Of a stretch of DNA of 64,000 bases, positions 1-11,041 are shown piece by piece (the stretch's first letter is position 1; each line of letters starts with the position of its first letter). The notes beneath the pieces are model-generated. The model ran no database searches. It saw nothing but the letters and a program-made list of their open reading frames with translations, and was not told where the DNA came from. Source of the stretch: Cinclus cinclus (taxonomy: Eukaryota; Chordata; Aves; Passeriformes; Cinclidae); the NCBI RefSeq assembly GCF_963662255.1, contig NW_026912123.1, positions 124,001-188,000 of the forward strand, written 5' to 3'. The translations under genes were made by a program, and so were the position numbers.

Positions 1-125
1 GAATCAAATGATTCATTGTGACATCAAGTGGCCTAAAATGGCATGGAATGCATTGTGACACCACAGAGGTTAAGACAAGCAAGGAACCATTGTTACCCCA
101 TGGAGGCTAACAATCTAATGGTCTC

Positions 126-235
126 TTGTGACACCAATGGGCCTAAAAGGGCCAGGGATGGATTGTGAAAGCATGGGGCCCAATTAAAACCTGGTACAAT
201 TATGCCACCATGGAGGCCAAAAATCAAATGATTCA
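126..235 (+). repeat. B half, subtype II exemplar
   Basis: Subtype II has TTGTGACACCAATGGGCC in unit 4, TTGTGAAAGCATGGGGCC and CAATTAAAACCTGG in unit 5, and TATGCCACCATGGAGGCC followed by AAAAATC (not AAGAATC) in unit 6. It lacks the GCACGGGG CpG. It contains an ATTAAA hexamer (183-188 here). It normally follows a unit 3 reading TTGTTACCC rather than TTGTGACCC. Confidence 0.85.
183..188 (+). other. ATTAAA hexamer in subtype II monomer (exemplar)
   Basis: Subtype II unit 5 reads GGGCCCAATTAAAACC and so contains ATTAAA, the commonest variant poly(A) signal in animals, in every such monomer. A TTGTGACA word lies about 50 bp downstream, not a strong GT-rich element. The canonical AATAAA appears only where point changes create it (near 10,084, 10,784 and 14,043). 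Without transcript data this is only a motif. Confidence 0.1.
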
Positions 236-345
236 TTGTGACATCCAGTGGCCTAAAAGGGCATGGGATGCATTGTGACACCACAGGGGTTAAGAGAAGC
301 AAGGAACCATTGTGACCCAATGCAGGCTAACAATCTAATGATCCC
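236..345 (+). repeat. First 110-bp half-monomer (A half), exemplar
   Basis: Units 1-3 of the exemplar monomer. This half is the better conserved one along the array. Nearly every copy keeps the TGACATCA (or TGACATCC) word in unit 1, the ATGCAT palindrome at the unit 1/2 junction, the CACAGGGG or CACAGAGG alternative in unit 2, and the CCCAATG word in unit 3. Common variants are AAGGATCCATT versus AAGGAACCATT in unit 2 and GAGGCT, CAGGCT or CTTGCT in unit 3. These serve as markers for tracing block duplications. Confidence 0.88.
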
Positions 346-455
346 TTGTGACACCAGGGGGCCTAAAATGGCCAGGGATGGATTGTTACAGCACGGGGAA
401 CAATAGAAGCAAGGATCTATTATGCCACCATGGAGGCCAAGAATCAAATGATTCA
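346..455 (+). repeat. Second 110-bp half-monomer (B half), subtype III exemplar
   Basis: Units 4-6 of the exemplar. Subtype III is marked by GGGGGCCTAAAATGGCC in unit 4, TTGTTACAGCACGGGG in unit 5 and AAGGATCTATTATGCC at the unit 5/6 junction. It carries the CpG of GCACGGGG, one of the few CpGs kept in most copies. Unit 6 usually contains GCCACCATGG (424-433 here). This copy has a private change, GGGGAACAA instead of GGGGACCAA, near 399, which recurs 2,198 bp downstream in the duplicated block. Confidence 0.85.
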
Positions 456-498
456 TTGTGACATCAAGTGGCCTAAAAGGGCATGGGATGCATTGTGA
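430..498 (+). other. 22-codon ORF behind a perfect Kozak-like GCCACCATGG (exemplar)
   Basis: In most subtype II and III monomers unit 6 contains GCCACCATGG (424-433), identical to the vertebrate Kozak consensus. The ATG at 430 opens a 22-codon frame, starting MEAKNQMIHCD, that ends at the TGA of the next-but-one TTGTGAC word (496-498). In the subtype IV copy near 7.2 kb the same frame (7250-7318, with GTCACCATGG) starts about 70 bp after TATAAAAA. No homology to a known peptide is evident. Several out-of-frame ATGs precede it, and the frame is conserved only as far as the whole repeat is. Coding function is very unlikely. Confidence 0.12.
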
Positions 499-565
499 CA
501 CCACAGGGGCTAAGAGAAGCAAGGATCCATTGTGACCCAATGGAGGCTAATAATCCCAGGATCCC

Positions 566-675
566 ATTTGACACCAGGGGTCGTAAAAGGGCCAGGGATG
601 AATTGTGACAGCATGGGGCCCAATAGAAACAAGGAACCATTATGACACCATGGAGGCCAAGAATCAAATGATTCA
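566..675 (+). repeat. B half, subtype I exemplar
   Basis: Subtype I is preceded by AATAATCCCAGGATCCCAT, where other subtypes have AACAATCTAATG. It begins TTTGACACCAGGGG, followed by a CGTAAAAGGG or TCGTAAAAGG form of unit 4. Unit 5 reads TTGTGACAGCATGGGG and AGAAACAAGGAACC, and unit 6 has TATGACACCATG followed by GAGG or AAGG. The form with ATGAAGG is usually linked to GGTTCATTGTAAGACC in the following unit 1, giving a recognisable sub-subtype. It is one of the commonest subtypes in the window. Confidence 0.85.
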
Positions 676-1225
676 TTGTGACATCAAGTGGCCTAAAAGG
701 GCATGGGATGCATTGTGACACCACAGGGGTTCAGAGAAGCAAGGATCCATTGTGACCCAATGGAGGCTAACAATCTAATGGTCCCTTGTGAAACCAATGG
801 GCCTAAAAGGGCCAGGGATGAATTGTGAAAGCATGGGGCCCAATTAAAACCTGGTACAACTATGCCACCATGGAGGCCAAAAATCAAATGATTCATTGTG
901 ACATCAAGTGGCCTAAAAGGGCATGGGATGCATTGTGACACCACAGGGGTTAAGAGAAGCAAGGATCCATTGTGACCCAATGGAGGCTAATAATCCCAGG
1001 ATCCCATTTGACACCAGGGGGCGTAAAAGGGCCAGGGATGAATTGTGACAGCATGGGGACCAATAGAAACAAGGAACCATTATGACACCATGAAGGCCAA
1101 GAATCAAATGGTTCATTGTAAGACCAAGTGGCCTAAAAGGGCTTGGAATGCATTGTGACACCACAGAGGTTAAGAGAAGCAAGGAACCATTGTGACCCAA
1201 TGCAGGCTAACAATCTAATGATCCC

Positions 1226-1335
1226 TTGTGGCACCATGGTGTATAAAAAGGCCAGGGATGAATTGTTACAGCACGGGGACCAATAGAAGCAAGGATCTAT
1301 TATGTCACCATGGAGGCCAAGAATCAAATGATTCA
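1226..1335 (+). repeat. B half, subtype IV exemplar (TATA-bearing)
   Basis: Subtype IV has TTGTGGCACCA followed by a TATAAAAA motif (1242-1249 here) in unit 4, TTGTTACAGCACGGGG in unit 5 and TATGTCACCATGG in unit 6. Two length forms exist: TATAAAAAGGCC (220-bp monomer, as here) and TATAAAAAGGGCC (221-bp monomer). The 221-bp form is why many duplication periods are a few bases above a multiple of 220. Other copies of the motif start at 3440, 4538, 4979, 5640, 7181, 7842, 8943, 10702, 12462, 13342, 14443 and 15323, and it continues to the right end of the window. Confidence 0.85.
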
Positions 1336-4300
1336 TTGTGAAATCAAGTGGCCTAAAAGGGCATGGGATGCATTGTGACACCACAGGGGTTCAGAGAAGC
1401 AAGGATCCATTGTGACCCAATGGAGGCTAATAATCCCAGGATCCCATTTGACACCAGGGGGCGTAAAAGGGCCAGGGATGAATTGTGACAGCATGGGGAC
1501 CAATAGAAACAAGGAACCATTATGACACCATGAAGGCCAAGATTCAAATGGTTCATTGTAAGACCAAGTGGCCTAAAAGGTCTTGGAATGCATTGTGACA
1601 CCACAGAGGTTAAGAGAAGCAAGGAACCATTGTTACCCAATGGAGGCTAACAATCTAATGGTCCCTTGTGACACCAATGGGCCTAAAAGGGCCAGGGATG
1701 AATTGTGAAAACATGGGGCCCAATTAAAACCTGGTACAATTATGCCACCATGGAGGCCAAAAATCAAATGATTCATTGTGACATCCAGTGGCCTAAAAGG
1801 GCATGGGATGCATTGTGACACCACAGGGGCTAAGAGAACCAAGGAACCATTGTGACCCAATGCAGGCTAACAATCTAATGATCCCTTGTGACACCAGGGG
1901 GCCTAAAATGGCCAGGGATGGATTGTTACAGCACGGGGACCAATAGAAGCAAGGATCTATTATGTCACCATGGAGGCCAAGAATCAAATGATTCATTGAC
2001 ATCAAGTGGCCTAAAAGGGCATGGGATGCATTGTGACACCACAGGGGTTAAGAGAAGCAAGGATCCATTGTGACCCAATGCAGGCTAATAATCCCAGGAT
2101 CCCATTTGGCACCAGGGGACGTAAAAGGGCCAGGGATGAATTGTGACAGCATGGGGCCCAATAGAAACAAGGAACCATTATGACACCATGGAGGCCAAGA
2201 ATCAAATGATTCATTGTGACATCAAGTGGCCTAAAATGGCATGGAATGCATTGTGACACCACAGAGGTTAAGACAAGCAAGGAACCATTGTTACCCCATG
2301 GAGGCTAACAATCTAATGGTCTCTTGTGACACCAATGGGCCTAAAAGGGCCAGGGATGGATTGTGAAAGCATGGGGCCCAATTAAAACCTGGTACAATTA
2401 TGCCACCATGGAGGCCAAAAATCAAATGATTCATTGTGACATCCAGTGGCCTAAAAGGGCATGGGATGCATTGTGACACCACAGGGGTTAAGAGAAGAAA
2501 GGAACCATTGTGACCCAATGCAGGCTAACAATCTAATGATCCCTTGTGACACCAGGGGGCCTAAAATGGCCAGGGATGGATTGTTACAGCACGGGGAACA
2601 ATAGAAGCAAGGATCTATTATGCCACCATGGAGGCCAAGAATCAAATGATTCATTGTGACATCAAGTGGCCTAAAAGGGCATGGGATGCATTGTGACACC
2701 ACAGGGGCTAAGAGAAGCAAGGATCCATTGTGACCCAATGGAGGCTAATAATCCCAGGATCCCATTTGACACCAGGGGTCGTAAAAGGGCCAGGGATGAA
2801 TTGTGACAGCATGGGGCCCAATAGAAACAAGGAACCATTATGACACCATGGAGGCCAAGAATCAAATGATTCATTGTGACATCAAGTGGCCTAAAAGGGC
2901 ATGGGATGCATTGTGACACCACAGGGGTTCAGAGAAGCAAGGATCCATTGTGACCCAATGGAGGCTAACAATCTAATGGTCCCTTGTGAAACCAATGGGC
3001 CTAAAAGGGCCAGGGATGAATTGTGAAAGCATGGGGCCCAATTAAAACCTGGTACAACTATGCCACCATGGAGGCCAAAAATCAAATGATTCATTGTGAC
3101 ATCAAGTGGCCTAAAAGGGCATGGGATGCATTGGGACACCACAGGGGTTAAGAGAAGCAAGGATCCATTGTGACCCAATGGAGGCTAATAATCCCAGGAT
3201 CCCATTTGACACCAGGGGGCGTAAAAGGGCCAGGGATGAATTGTGACAGCATGGGGACCAATAGAAACAAGGAACCATTATGACACCATGAAGGCCAAGA
3301 ATCAAATGGTTCATTGTAAGACCAAGTGGCCTAAAAGGGCTTGGAATGCATTGTGACACCACAGAGGTTAAGAGAAGCAAGGAACCATTGTGACCCAATG
3401 CAGGCTAACAATCTAATGATCCCTTGTGGCACCATGGTGTATAAAAAGGCCAGGGATGAATTGTTACAGCACGGGGACCAATAGAAGCAAGGATCTATTA
3501 TGTCACCATGGAGGCCAAGAATCAAATGATTCATTGTGAAATCAAGTGGCCTAAAAGGGCATGGGATGCATTGTGACACCACAGGGGTTCAGAGAAGCAA
3601 GGATCCATTGTGACCCAATGGAGGCTAATAATCCCAGGATCCCATTTGACACCAGGGGGCGTAAAAGGGCCAGGGATGAATTGTGACAGCATGGGGACCA
3701 ATAGAAACAAGGAACCATTATGACACCATGAAGGCCAAGATTCAAATGGTTCATTGTAAGACCAAGTGGCCTAAAAGGTCTTGGAATGCATTGTGACACC
3801 ACAGAGGTTAAGAGAAGCAAGGAACCATTGTTACCCAATGGAGGCTAACAATCTAATGGTCCCTTGTGACACCAATGGGCCTAAAAGGGCCAGGGATGAA
3901 TTGTGAAAACATGGGGCCCAATTAAAACCTGGTACAATTATGCCACCATGGAGGCCAAAAATCAAATGATTCATTGTGACATCCAGTGGCCTAAAAGGGC
4001 ATGGGATGCATTGTGACACCACAGGGGCTAAGAGAACCAAGGAACCATTGTGACCCAATGCAGGCTAACAATCTAATGATCCCTTGTGACACCAGGGGGC
4101 CTAAAATGGCCAGGGATGGATTGTTACAGCACGGGGACCAATAGAAGCAAGGATCTATTATGTCACCATGGAGGCCAAGAATCAAATGATTCATTGACAT
4201 CAAGTGGCCTAAAAGGGCATGGGATGCATTGTGACACCACAGGGGTTAAGAGAAGCAAGGATCCATTGTGACCCAATGGAGGCTAATAATCCCAGGATCC

Positions 4301-7180
4301 CATTTGACACCAGGGGGCGTAAAAGGGCCAAGGATGAATTGTGACAGCATGGGGACCAATAGAAACAAGGAACCATTATGAAACCATGAAGGCCAAGAAT
4401 CAAATGGTTCATTGTAAGACCAAGTGGCCTAAAAGGGCTTGGAATGCATTGTGACACCACAGAGGTTAAGAGAAGCAAGGAACCATTGTGACCCAATGCA
4501 GGCTAACAATCTAATGATCCCTTGTGGCACCAGGGGGTATAAAAAGGGCCAGGGATGAATTGTTACAGCACGGGGACCAATAGAAACAAGGATCTATTAT
4601 GTCACCATGGAGGCCAAGAATCAAATGATTCATTGTGACATCAAGTGGCCTAAAAGGGCATGGGATGCATTGTGACACCACAGGGGTTCAGAGAAGCAAG
4701 GATCCATTGTGACCCAATGGAGGCTAACAATCCCAGGATCCCATTTGACACCAGGGGGCATAAAAGGGCCAGGGATGAATTGTGACAGCATGGGGACCAA
4801 TAGAAACAAGGAACCATTATGACACCATGAAGGTCAAGAATCAAATGGTTCATTGTAAGACCAAGTGGCCTAAAAGGGCTTGGAATGCATTGTGACACCA
4901 CAGAGGTTAAGAGAAGCAAGGAACCATTGTGACCCAATGCAGGCTAACAATCTAATGATCCCTTGTGGCACCAGGGGGTATAAAAAGGGCCAGGGATGAA
5001 TTGTTACAGCACGGGGACCAATAGAAGCAAGGGTCTATTATGTCACCATGGAGGCCAAGAATCAAATGATTCATTGTGACATCAAGTGGCCTAAAATGGC
5101 ATGGGATGCATTGTGACACCACAGAGGTTAAGAGAAGCAAGGAACCATTGTGACCCAATGCTTGCTAAAAATCTTATGATCCCTTGTGACACCAGGGGGC
5201 CTAAAATGGCCAGGGATGGATTGTAACAGCACGGGGACCATTGGAAGCAAGGATCTATTATGTCACCATGGAGGCCAAGAATCAAATGATTCATTGTGAC
5301 ATCAAGTGGCCTAAAAGGGCATGGGATGCATTGTGACACCACAGGGGTTAAGAGAAGCAAGGAACCATTGTGACCCAATGCAGGCTAACAATCTAATGAT
5401 CCTTTGCGACACCAGGGGGCCTAAAATGGCCAGGGATGGATTGTTACAGCACGGGGACCAATAGAAGCAAGGATCTATTATGCCAGCATGGAGGCCAAGA
5501 ATCAAATGATTCATTGTGACATCAAGTGGCCTAAAAGGGCATGGGATGCATTGTGACACCACAGAGGTTAAGAGAAGCAAGGAACCATTATGACCCAATG
5601 CAGGCTAACAATCTAATGATCCCTTGTGGCACCAGGGGCTATAAAAAGGGCCAGGGATGAATTGTAACAGCACGGGGACCAATAGAAGCAAGGATCTATT
5701 ATGTCACCATGGAGGCCAAGACTCAAATGATTCATTGTGACATCAAGTGGCCTAAAAGGGCATGGGATGCATTGTGACACCACAGGGGTTAAGAGAAGCA
5801 AGGATCCATTGTGACCCAATGGAAGCTAATAATCCCAGGATCCCATTTGGCACCAGGGGTCCTAAAAGGGCCAGGGATGAATTGTGACAGCATGGGGACC
5901 AATAGAAACAAGGAACCATTATGACACCATGAAGGTCAAGAATCAAATGGTTCATTGTGACATCAAGTGGCCTAAAAGGGCTTGGAATGCATTGTGACAC
6001 CACAGAGGATAAGACAAGCAAGGAACCATTGTTACCCAATGGAGGCTAACAATCTAATGGTCCCTTGTGACACCAATGGGCCTAAAACGGCCAGGGATGA
6101 ATTGTGAAAGCATGGGGCCCAATTAAAACCGGGTAAAATTATGCCACCATGGAGGCCAAAAATCAAATGATTCATTGTGACATCAAGTGGCCTAAAAGGG
6201 CATGGGATGCATTGTGACACCACAGAGGTTAAGAGAAGCAAGGAACCATTGTGACCCAATGCAGGCTAACAATCTAATGATCCCTTGTGACACCAGGGGG
6301 CGTAAAAGGGCCAGGGATGGATTGTTACAGCACGGGGACCAATAGAAGCAAGGATCTATTATGCCACCATGGAGGCCAAGAATCAAATGATTCATTGTGA
6401 CATCAAGTGGCATAAAAGGGCATGGGATGCATTGTGACACCACAGGGGTTAAGAGAAGCAAGGATCCATTGTGACCCAATGGAGGCTAATAATCCCAGGA
6501 TCCCATTTGACACCAGGGGGCGTAAAAGGGCCAGGGATGAATTGTGACAGCATGGGGACCAATAGAAACAAGGAACCATTATGACACCATGGAGGCCAAG
6601 AATCAAATGATTCATTGTGACATCAAGTGGCCTAAAATGGCATGGAATGCATTGTGACACCACAGAGGTTAAGACAACCAAGGAACCATTGTTACCCAAT
6701 GGAGGCTAACAATCTAATGGTCCCTTGTGACACCAATGGGCCTAAAAGGGCCAGGGATGAATTGTGAAAGCATGGGGCCCAATTAAAACCTGGTACAATT
6801 ATGCCACCATGGAGGCCAAAAATCAAATGATTCATTGTGACATCAAGTGGCCTAAAAGGGCATGGGATGCATTGTGACACCACAGGGGTTCAGAGAAGCA
6901 AGGATCCATTGTGACCCAATGGAGGCTAATAATCCCAGGATCCCATTTGACACCAGGGGGCGTAAAAGGGCCAGGGATGAATTGTGACAGCATGGGAACC
7001 AATAGAAACAAGGAACCATTATGACACCATGAAGGCCAAGATTCAAATGGTTCATTGTAAGACCAAGTGGCCTAAAAGGGCTTGGAATGCATTGTGACAC
7101 CACAGAGGTTAAGAGAAGCAAGGAACCATTGTGACCCAATGCAGGCTAACAATCTAATGATCCCTTGTGGCACCATGGGG

Positions 7181-7188
7181 TATAAAAA
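7181..7188 (+). promoter_or_regulatory. TATA-box-like motif in subtype IV monomer (exemplar)
   Basis: GGGGTATAAAAAGGGCC matches the classical metazoan TATA box with GC-rich flanks. It recurs in every subtype IV monomer. The sister subtypes have GCCTAAAA or GCGTAAAA at the same place, so the motif arose from one or two base changes in a shared ancestor. No initiator or mapped transcript supports it. It could drive satellite transcription on the plus strand or be pure coincidence; I treat it as a motif, not a proven promoter. Confidence 0.2.
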
Positions 7189-10100
7189 GGGCCAGGGATG
7201 AATTGTGACAGCATGGGGCCCAATAGAAACAAGGAACCATTATGTCACCATGGAGGCCAAGAATCAAATGATTCATTGTGACATCAAGTGGCCTAAAATG
7301 GCATGGGATGCATTGTGACACCACAGGGGCTAAGAGAAGCAAGGAACCATTGTGACCCAATGCAGGCTAACAATCTAATGATTCCTTGTGACACCAGGGG
7401 GCGTAAAAGGGCCAGGGATGGATTGTTACAGCACGGGGACCAATAGAAGCAAGGATCTATTATGCCACCATGGACGCCAAGAATCTAATGATTCATTGTG
7501 ACATCAAGTGGCCTAAAAGGGCATGGGATGCATTGTGACACCACAGGGGTTAAGAGAAGCAAGGATCCATTGTGACCCAATGGAGGCTAATAATCCCAGG
7601 ATCCCATTTGACACCAGGGGGCGTAAAACGGCCAGGGATGAATTGTGACAGCATGGGGACCAATAGAAACAAGGAACCATTATGACACCATGGAGGCCAA
7701 GAATCAAATGGTTCATTGTAAGACCAAGTGGCCTAAAAGGGCTTGGAATGCATTGTGACACCACAGAGGTTAAGAGAAGCAAGGAACCATTGTGACCCAA
7801 TGCAGGCTAACAATCTAATGGTCCCTTGTGGCACCAGGGGGTATAAAAAGGGCCAGGGATGAATTGTTACAGCACGGGGACCAATAGAAGCAAGGGTCTA
7901 TTATGTCACCATGGAGGCCAAGAATCAAATGATTCATTGTGACATCCAGTGGCCTAAAAGGGCATGGGATGCATTGTGACACCACAGAGGTTAAGAGAAG
8001 CAAGGAACCATTGTGACCCAATGCTTGCTAAAAATCTAATGATCCCTTGTGACACCAGGGGGCCTAAAATGGCCAGGGATGGATTGTTACAGCACGGGGA
8101 CCAATAGAAGCAAGGATCTATTATGCCACCATGGAGGCCAAGAATCAAATGATTCATTGTGACATCAAGTGGCCTAAAAGGGCATGGGATGCATTGTGAC
8201 ACCACAGGGGTTAAGAGAAGCAAGGATCCATTGTGACCCAATGGAGGCTAATAATCCCAGGATCCCATTTGGCACCAGGGGGCGTAAAAGGGCCAGGGAT
8301 GAATTGTGACAGCATGGGGCCCAATAGAAACAAGGAACCATTATGACACCATGAAGGCCAAGAATCAAATGATTCATTGTGACATCAAGTGGCCTAAAAT
8401 GGCATGGAATGCATTGTGACACCACAGAGGTTAAGAGAAGCAAGGAACCATTGTTACCCAATGGAGGCTAACAATCTAATGGTCCCTTGTGACACCAATG
8501 GGCCTAAAAGGGCCAGGGATGAATTGTGAAAGCATGGGGCCCAATTAAAACCTGGTACAATTATGCCACCATTGAGGCCAAGACTCAAATGATTCATTGT
8601 GACATCCAGTGGCCTAAAAGGGCATGGGATGCATTGTGACACCACAGGGGTTAAGAGAAGCAAGGATCCATTGTGACCCAATGGAGGCTAATAATCCCAG
8701 GATCCCATTTGACACCAGGGGGCGTAAAAGGGCCAGGGATGAATTGTGACAGCATGGGGACCAATAGAAACAAGGAACCATTATGACACCATGAAGGCCA
8801 AGAATCAAATGGTTCATTGTAAGACCAAGTGGCCTAAAAGGGCATGGGATGCATTGTGACACCACAGAGGTTAAGAGAAGCAAGGAACCATTGTGACCCA
8901 ATGCAGGCTAACAATCTAATGATCCCTTGTGGCACCAGGGGCTATAAAAATGCCAGGGATGAATTGTTACAGCACGGGGACCAATAGAAGCAAGGATCTA
9001 TTATGTCACCATGGAGGCCAAGAATCAAATGATTCATTGTGACATCAAGTGGCCTAAAAGGGCATGGGATGCATTGTGACACCACAGAGGTTAAGAGAAG
9101 CAAGGAACCATTGTGACCCAATGCAGGCTAAAAATCTAATGATCCCTTGTGACACCAGGGGGCCTAAAATTGCCAGGGATGGATTGTTACAGCACGGGGA
9201 CCAATAGAAGCAAGGATCTATTATGCCACCATGGAGGCCAAGAATCAAATGATTCATTGTGACATCAAGTGGCCTAAAAGGGCATGGGATGCATTGTGAC
9301 ACCACAGGGGTTAAGAGAAGCAAGGATCCATTGTGACCCAATGGAGGCTAATAATCCCAGGATCCCATTTGGCACCAGGGGGCATAAAAGGGCCAGGGAT
9401 GAATTGTGACAGCATGGGGACCAATAGAAACAAGGAACCATTATGACACCATGGAGGCCAAGAATCAAATGATTCATTGTGACATCAAGTGGCCTAAAAT
9501 GGCATGGAATGCATTGTGACACCACAGAGGTTAAGAGAAGCAAGGAACCATTGTTACCCAATGGAGGCTAACAATCTAATGGTTCCTTGTGACACCAATG
9601 GGCCTAAAAGGGCCAGGGATGGATTGTGAAAGCATGGGGCCCAATTAAAACCTGGTAAAATTATGCCACCATGGAGGCCAAAAATCAAATGATTCATTGT
9701 GACATCAAGTGGCCTAAAAGGGCATGGGATGCATTGTGACACCACAGGGGTTAAGAGAAGCAAGGATCCATTGTGACCCAATGCAGGCTAACAATCTAAT
9801 GATCCCTTGTGACACCAGGGGGCCTAAAATGGCCAGGGATGGATTGTTACAGCACGGGGACCAATAGAAGCAAGGATCTATTATGCCACCATGGAGGCCA
9901 AGAATCAAATGATTCATTGTGACATCAAGTGGCCTAAAAGGGCATGGGATGCATTGTGACACCACAGGGGTTAAGAGAAGCAAGGATCCATTGTGACCCA
10001 ATGGAGGCTAATAATCCCAGGATCCCATTTGACACCAGGGGGCGTAAAAGGGCCAGGGATGAATTGTGACAGCATGGGGACCAATAAAACAAGGAACCAT

Positions 10101-11041
10101 TATGACACCATGGAGGCCAAGAATCAAATGATTCATTGTGACATCAAGTGGCCTAAAATGGCATGGAATGCATTGTGACACCACAGAGGTTAAGAGAAGC
10201 AAGGAACCATTGTTACCCAATGGAGGCTAACAATCTAATGGTTCCTTGTGACACCAATGGGCCTAAAAGGGCCAGGGATGAATTGTGAAAGCATGGGGCC
10301 CAATTAAAACCTGGTACAATTATGCCACCATGGAGGCCAAAAATCAAATGATTCATTGTGACATCAAGTGGCCTAAAAGGGCATGGGATGCATTGTGACA
10401 CCACAGGGGTTAAGAGAAGCAAGGATCCATTGTGACCCAATGGAGGCTAATAATCCCAGGATCCCATTTGACACCAGGGGGCGTAAAAGGGCCAGGGATG
10501 AATTGTGACAGCATGGGGACCAATAGAAACAAGGAACCATTATGACACCATGGAGGCCAAGAATCAAATGATTCATTGTAAGACCAAGTGGCCTAAAAGG
10601 GCTTGGAATGCATTGTGACACCACAGAGGTTAAGAGAAGCAAGGAACCATTGTGACCCAATGCAGGCTAACAATCTAATGATCCCTTGTGGCACCAGGGG
10701 GTATAAAAAGGGCCAGGGATGAATTGTTACAGCACGGGGACCAATAGAAGCAAGGGTCTATTATGTCACCATGGAGGCCAAGAATAAATGATTCATTGTG
10801 ACATCCAGTGGCCTAAAAGGGCATGGGATGCATTGTGACACCACAGAGGTTAAGAGAAGCAAGGATCCATTGTGACCCAATGCTTGCTAAAAATCTAATG
10901 ATCCCTTGTGACACCAGGGGGCCTAAAATGGCCAGGGATGGATTGTTACAGCACGGGGACCAATAGAAGCAAGGATCTATTATGCCACCATGGACGCCAA
11001 GAATCAAATGATTCATTGTGACATCAAGTGGCCTAAAATGG

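Larger units (their letters stand above)
236..455 (+). repeat. Exemplar 220-bp monomer made of six 36-37-bp units
   Basis: This monomer, phased on TTGTGAC, shows the internal structure. Units lie at 236-272, 273-309, 310-345, 346-382, 383-419 and 420-455 (37, 37, 36, 37, 37, 36 bp). Each starts with a version of TTGTGACA: TTGTGACAT, TTGTGACAC, TTGTGACCC, TTGTGACAC, TTGTTACAG and TTATGCCAC. Units 1 and 4 share GGCCTAAAA followed by GGGATG. Units 2 and 5 share CAC, GGGG and AGAAGCAAGGA. Units 3 and 6 share AGGC, AA and AATC with AATGAT. By hand, paired units match at about 81% (1/4), 76% (2/5) and 72% (3/6), while neighbours 1 and 2 match at only about 59%. The inferred order of events is 37-bp ancestor, trimer of 110 bp, duplication to 220 bp, then array growth. 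The phase chosen is arbitrary. Confidence 0.93.
1..4278 (+). repeat. Two tandem copies of a 2,198-bp (10-monomer) block
   Basis: Sequence 1-2080 recurs at 2199-4278 with only a few point differences, for example AGAGAAGCAAGG versus AGAGAAGAAAGG near 295/2493, and TTGTGACACC versus TTGGGACACC near 935/3133. The copies part at 2081/4279, where CCCAATGCAGG faces CCCAATGGAGG. The period is ten monomers minus two bases; the loss is a TG deletion (ATTCATTGACATC) near 1995 and its copy near 4193. The left copy runs off the window edge, so more copies may lie outside. Confidence 0.9.

Noticed and set aside
400..406. CCAAT box in GGGGACCAATAG as a promoter element
   Set aside because: On the plus strand it lies downstream of the TATA-like motif, not the usual 50-100 bp upstream of a start site, and it is present in monomers with no TATA motif.
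441..452. AATCAAATGATT inverted repeat as a protein-binding or cruciform site
   Set aside because: The arms are only 5 bp around a 2-bp centre and are disrupted in common variants (AATCAAATGGTT). Its recurrence follows from the tandem repeat alone.
383..455. tRNA- or SINE-like promoter elements (A and B boxes) within the monomer
   Set aside because: No GGTTCGA-type B box occurs, and TTCG words are missing. No cloverleaf could be drawn from the 110-bp half.
9993..10178. Plus-strand ORFs of 61-62 codons (e.g. 1888-2073, 9993-10178, 29976-30164, 59701-59889)
   Set aside because: They appear only where point changes or small indels remove a stop in the repeat. They have no homology, no splice signals and no distinct base composition, and duplicates simply follow the block duplications.
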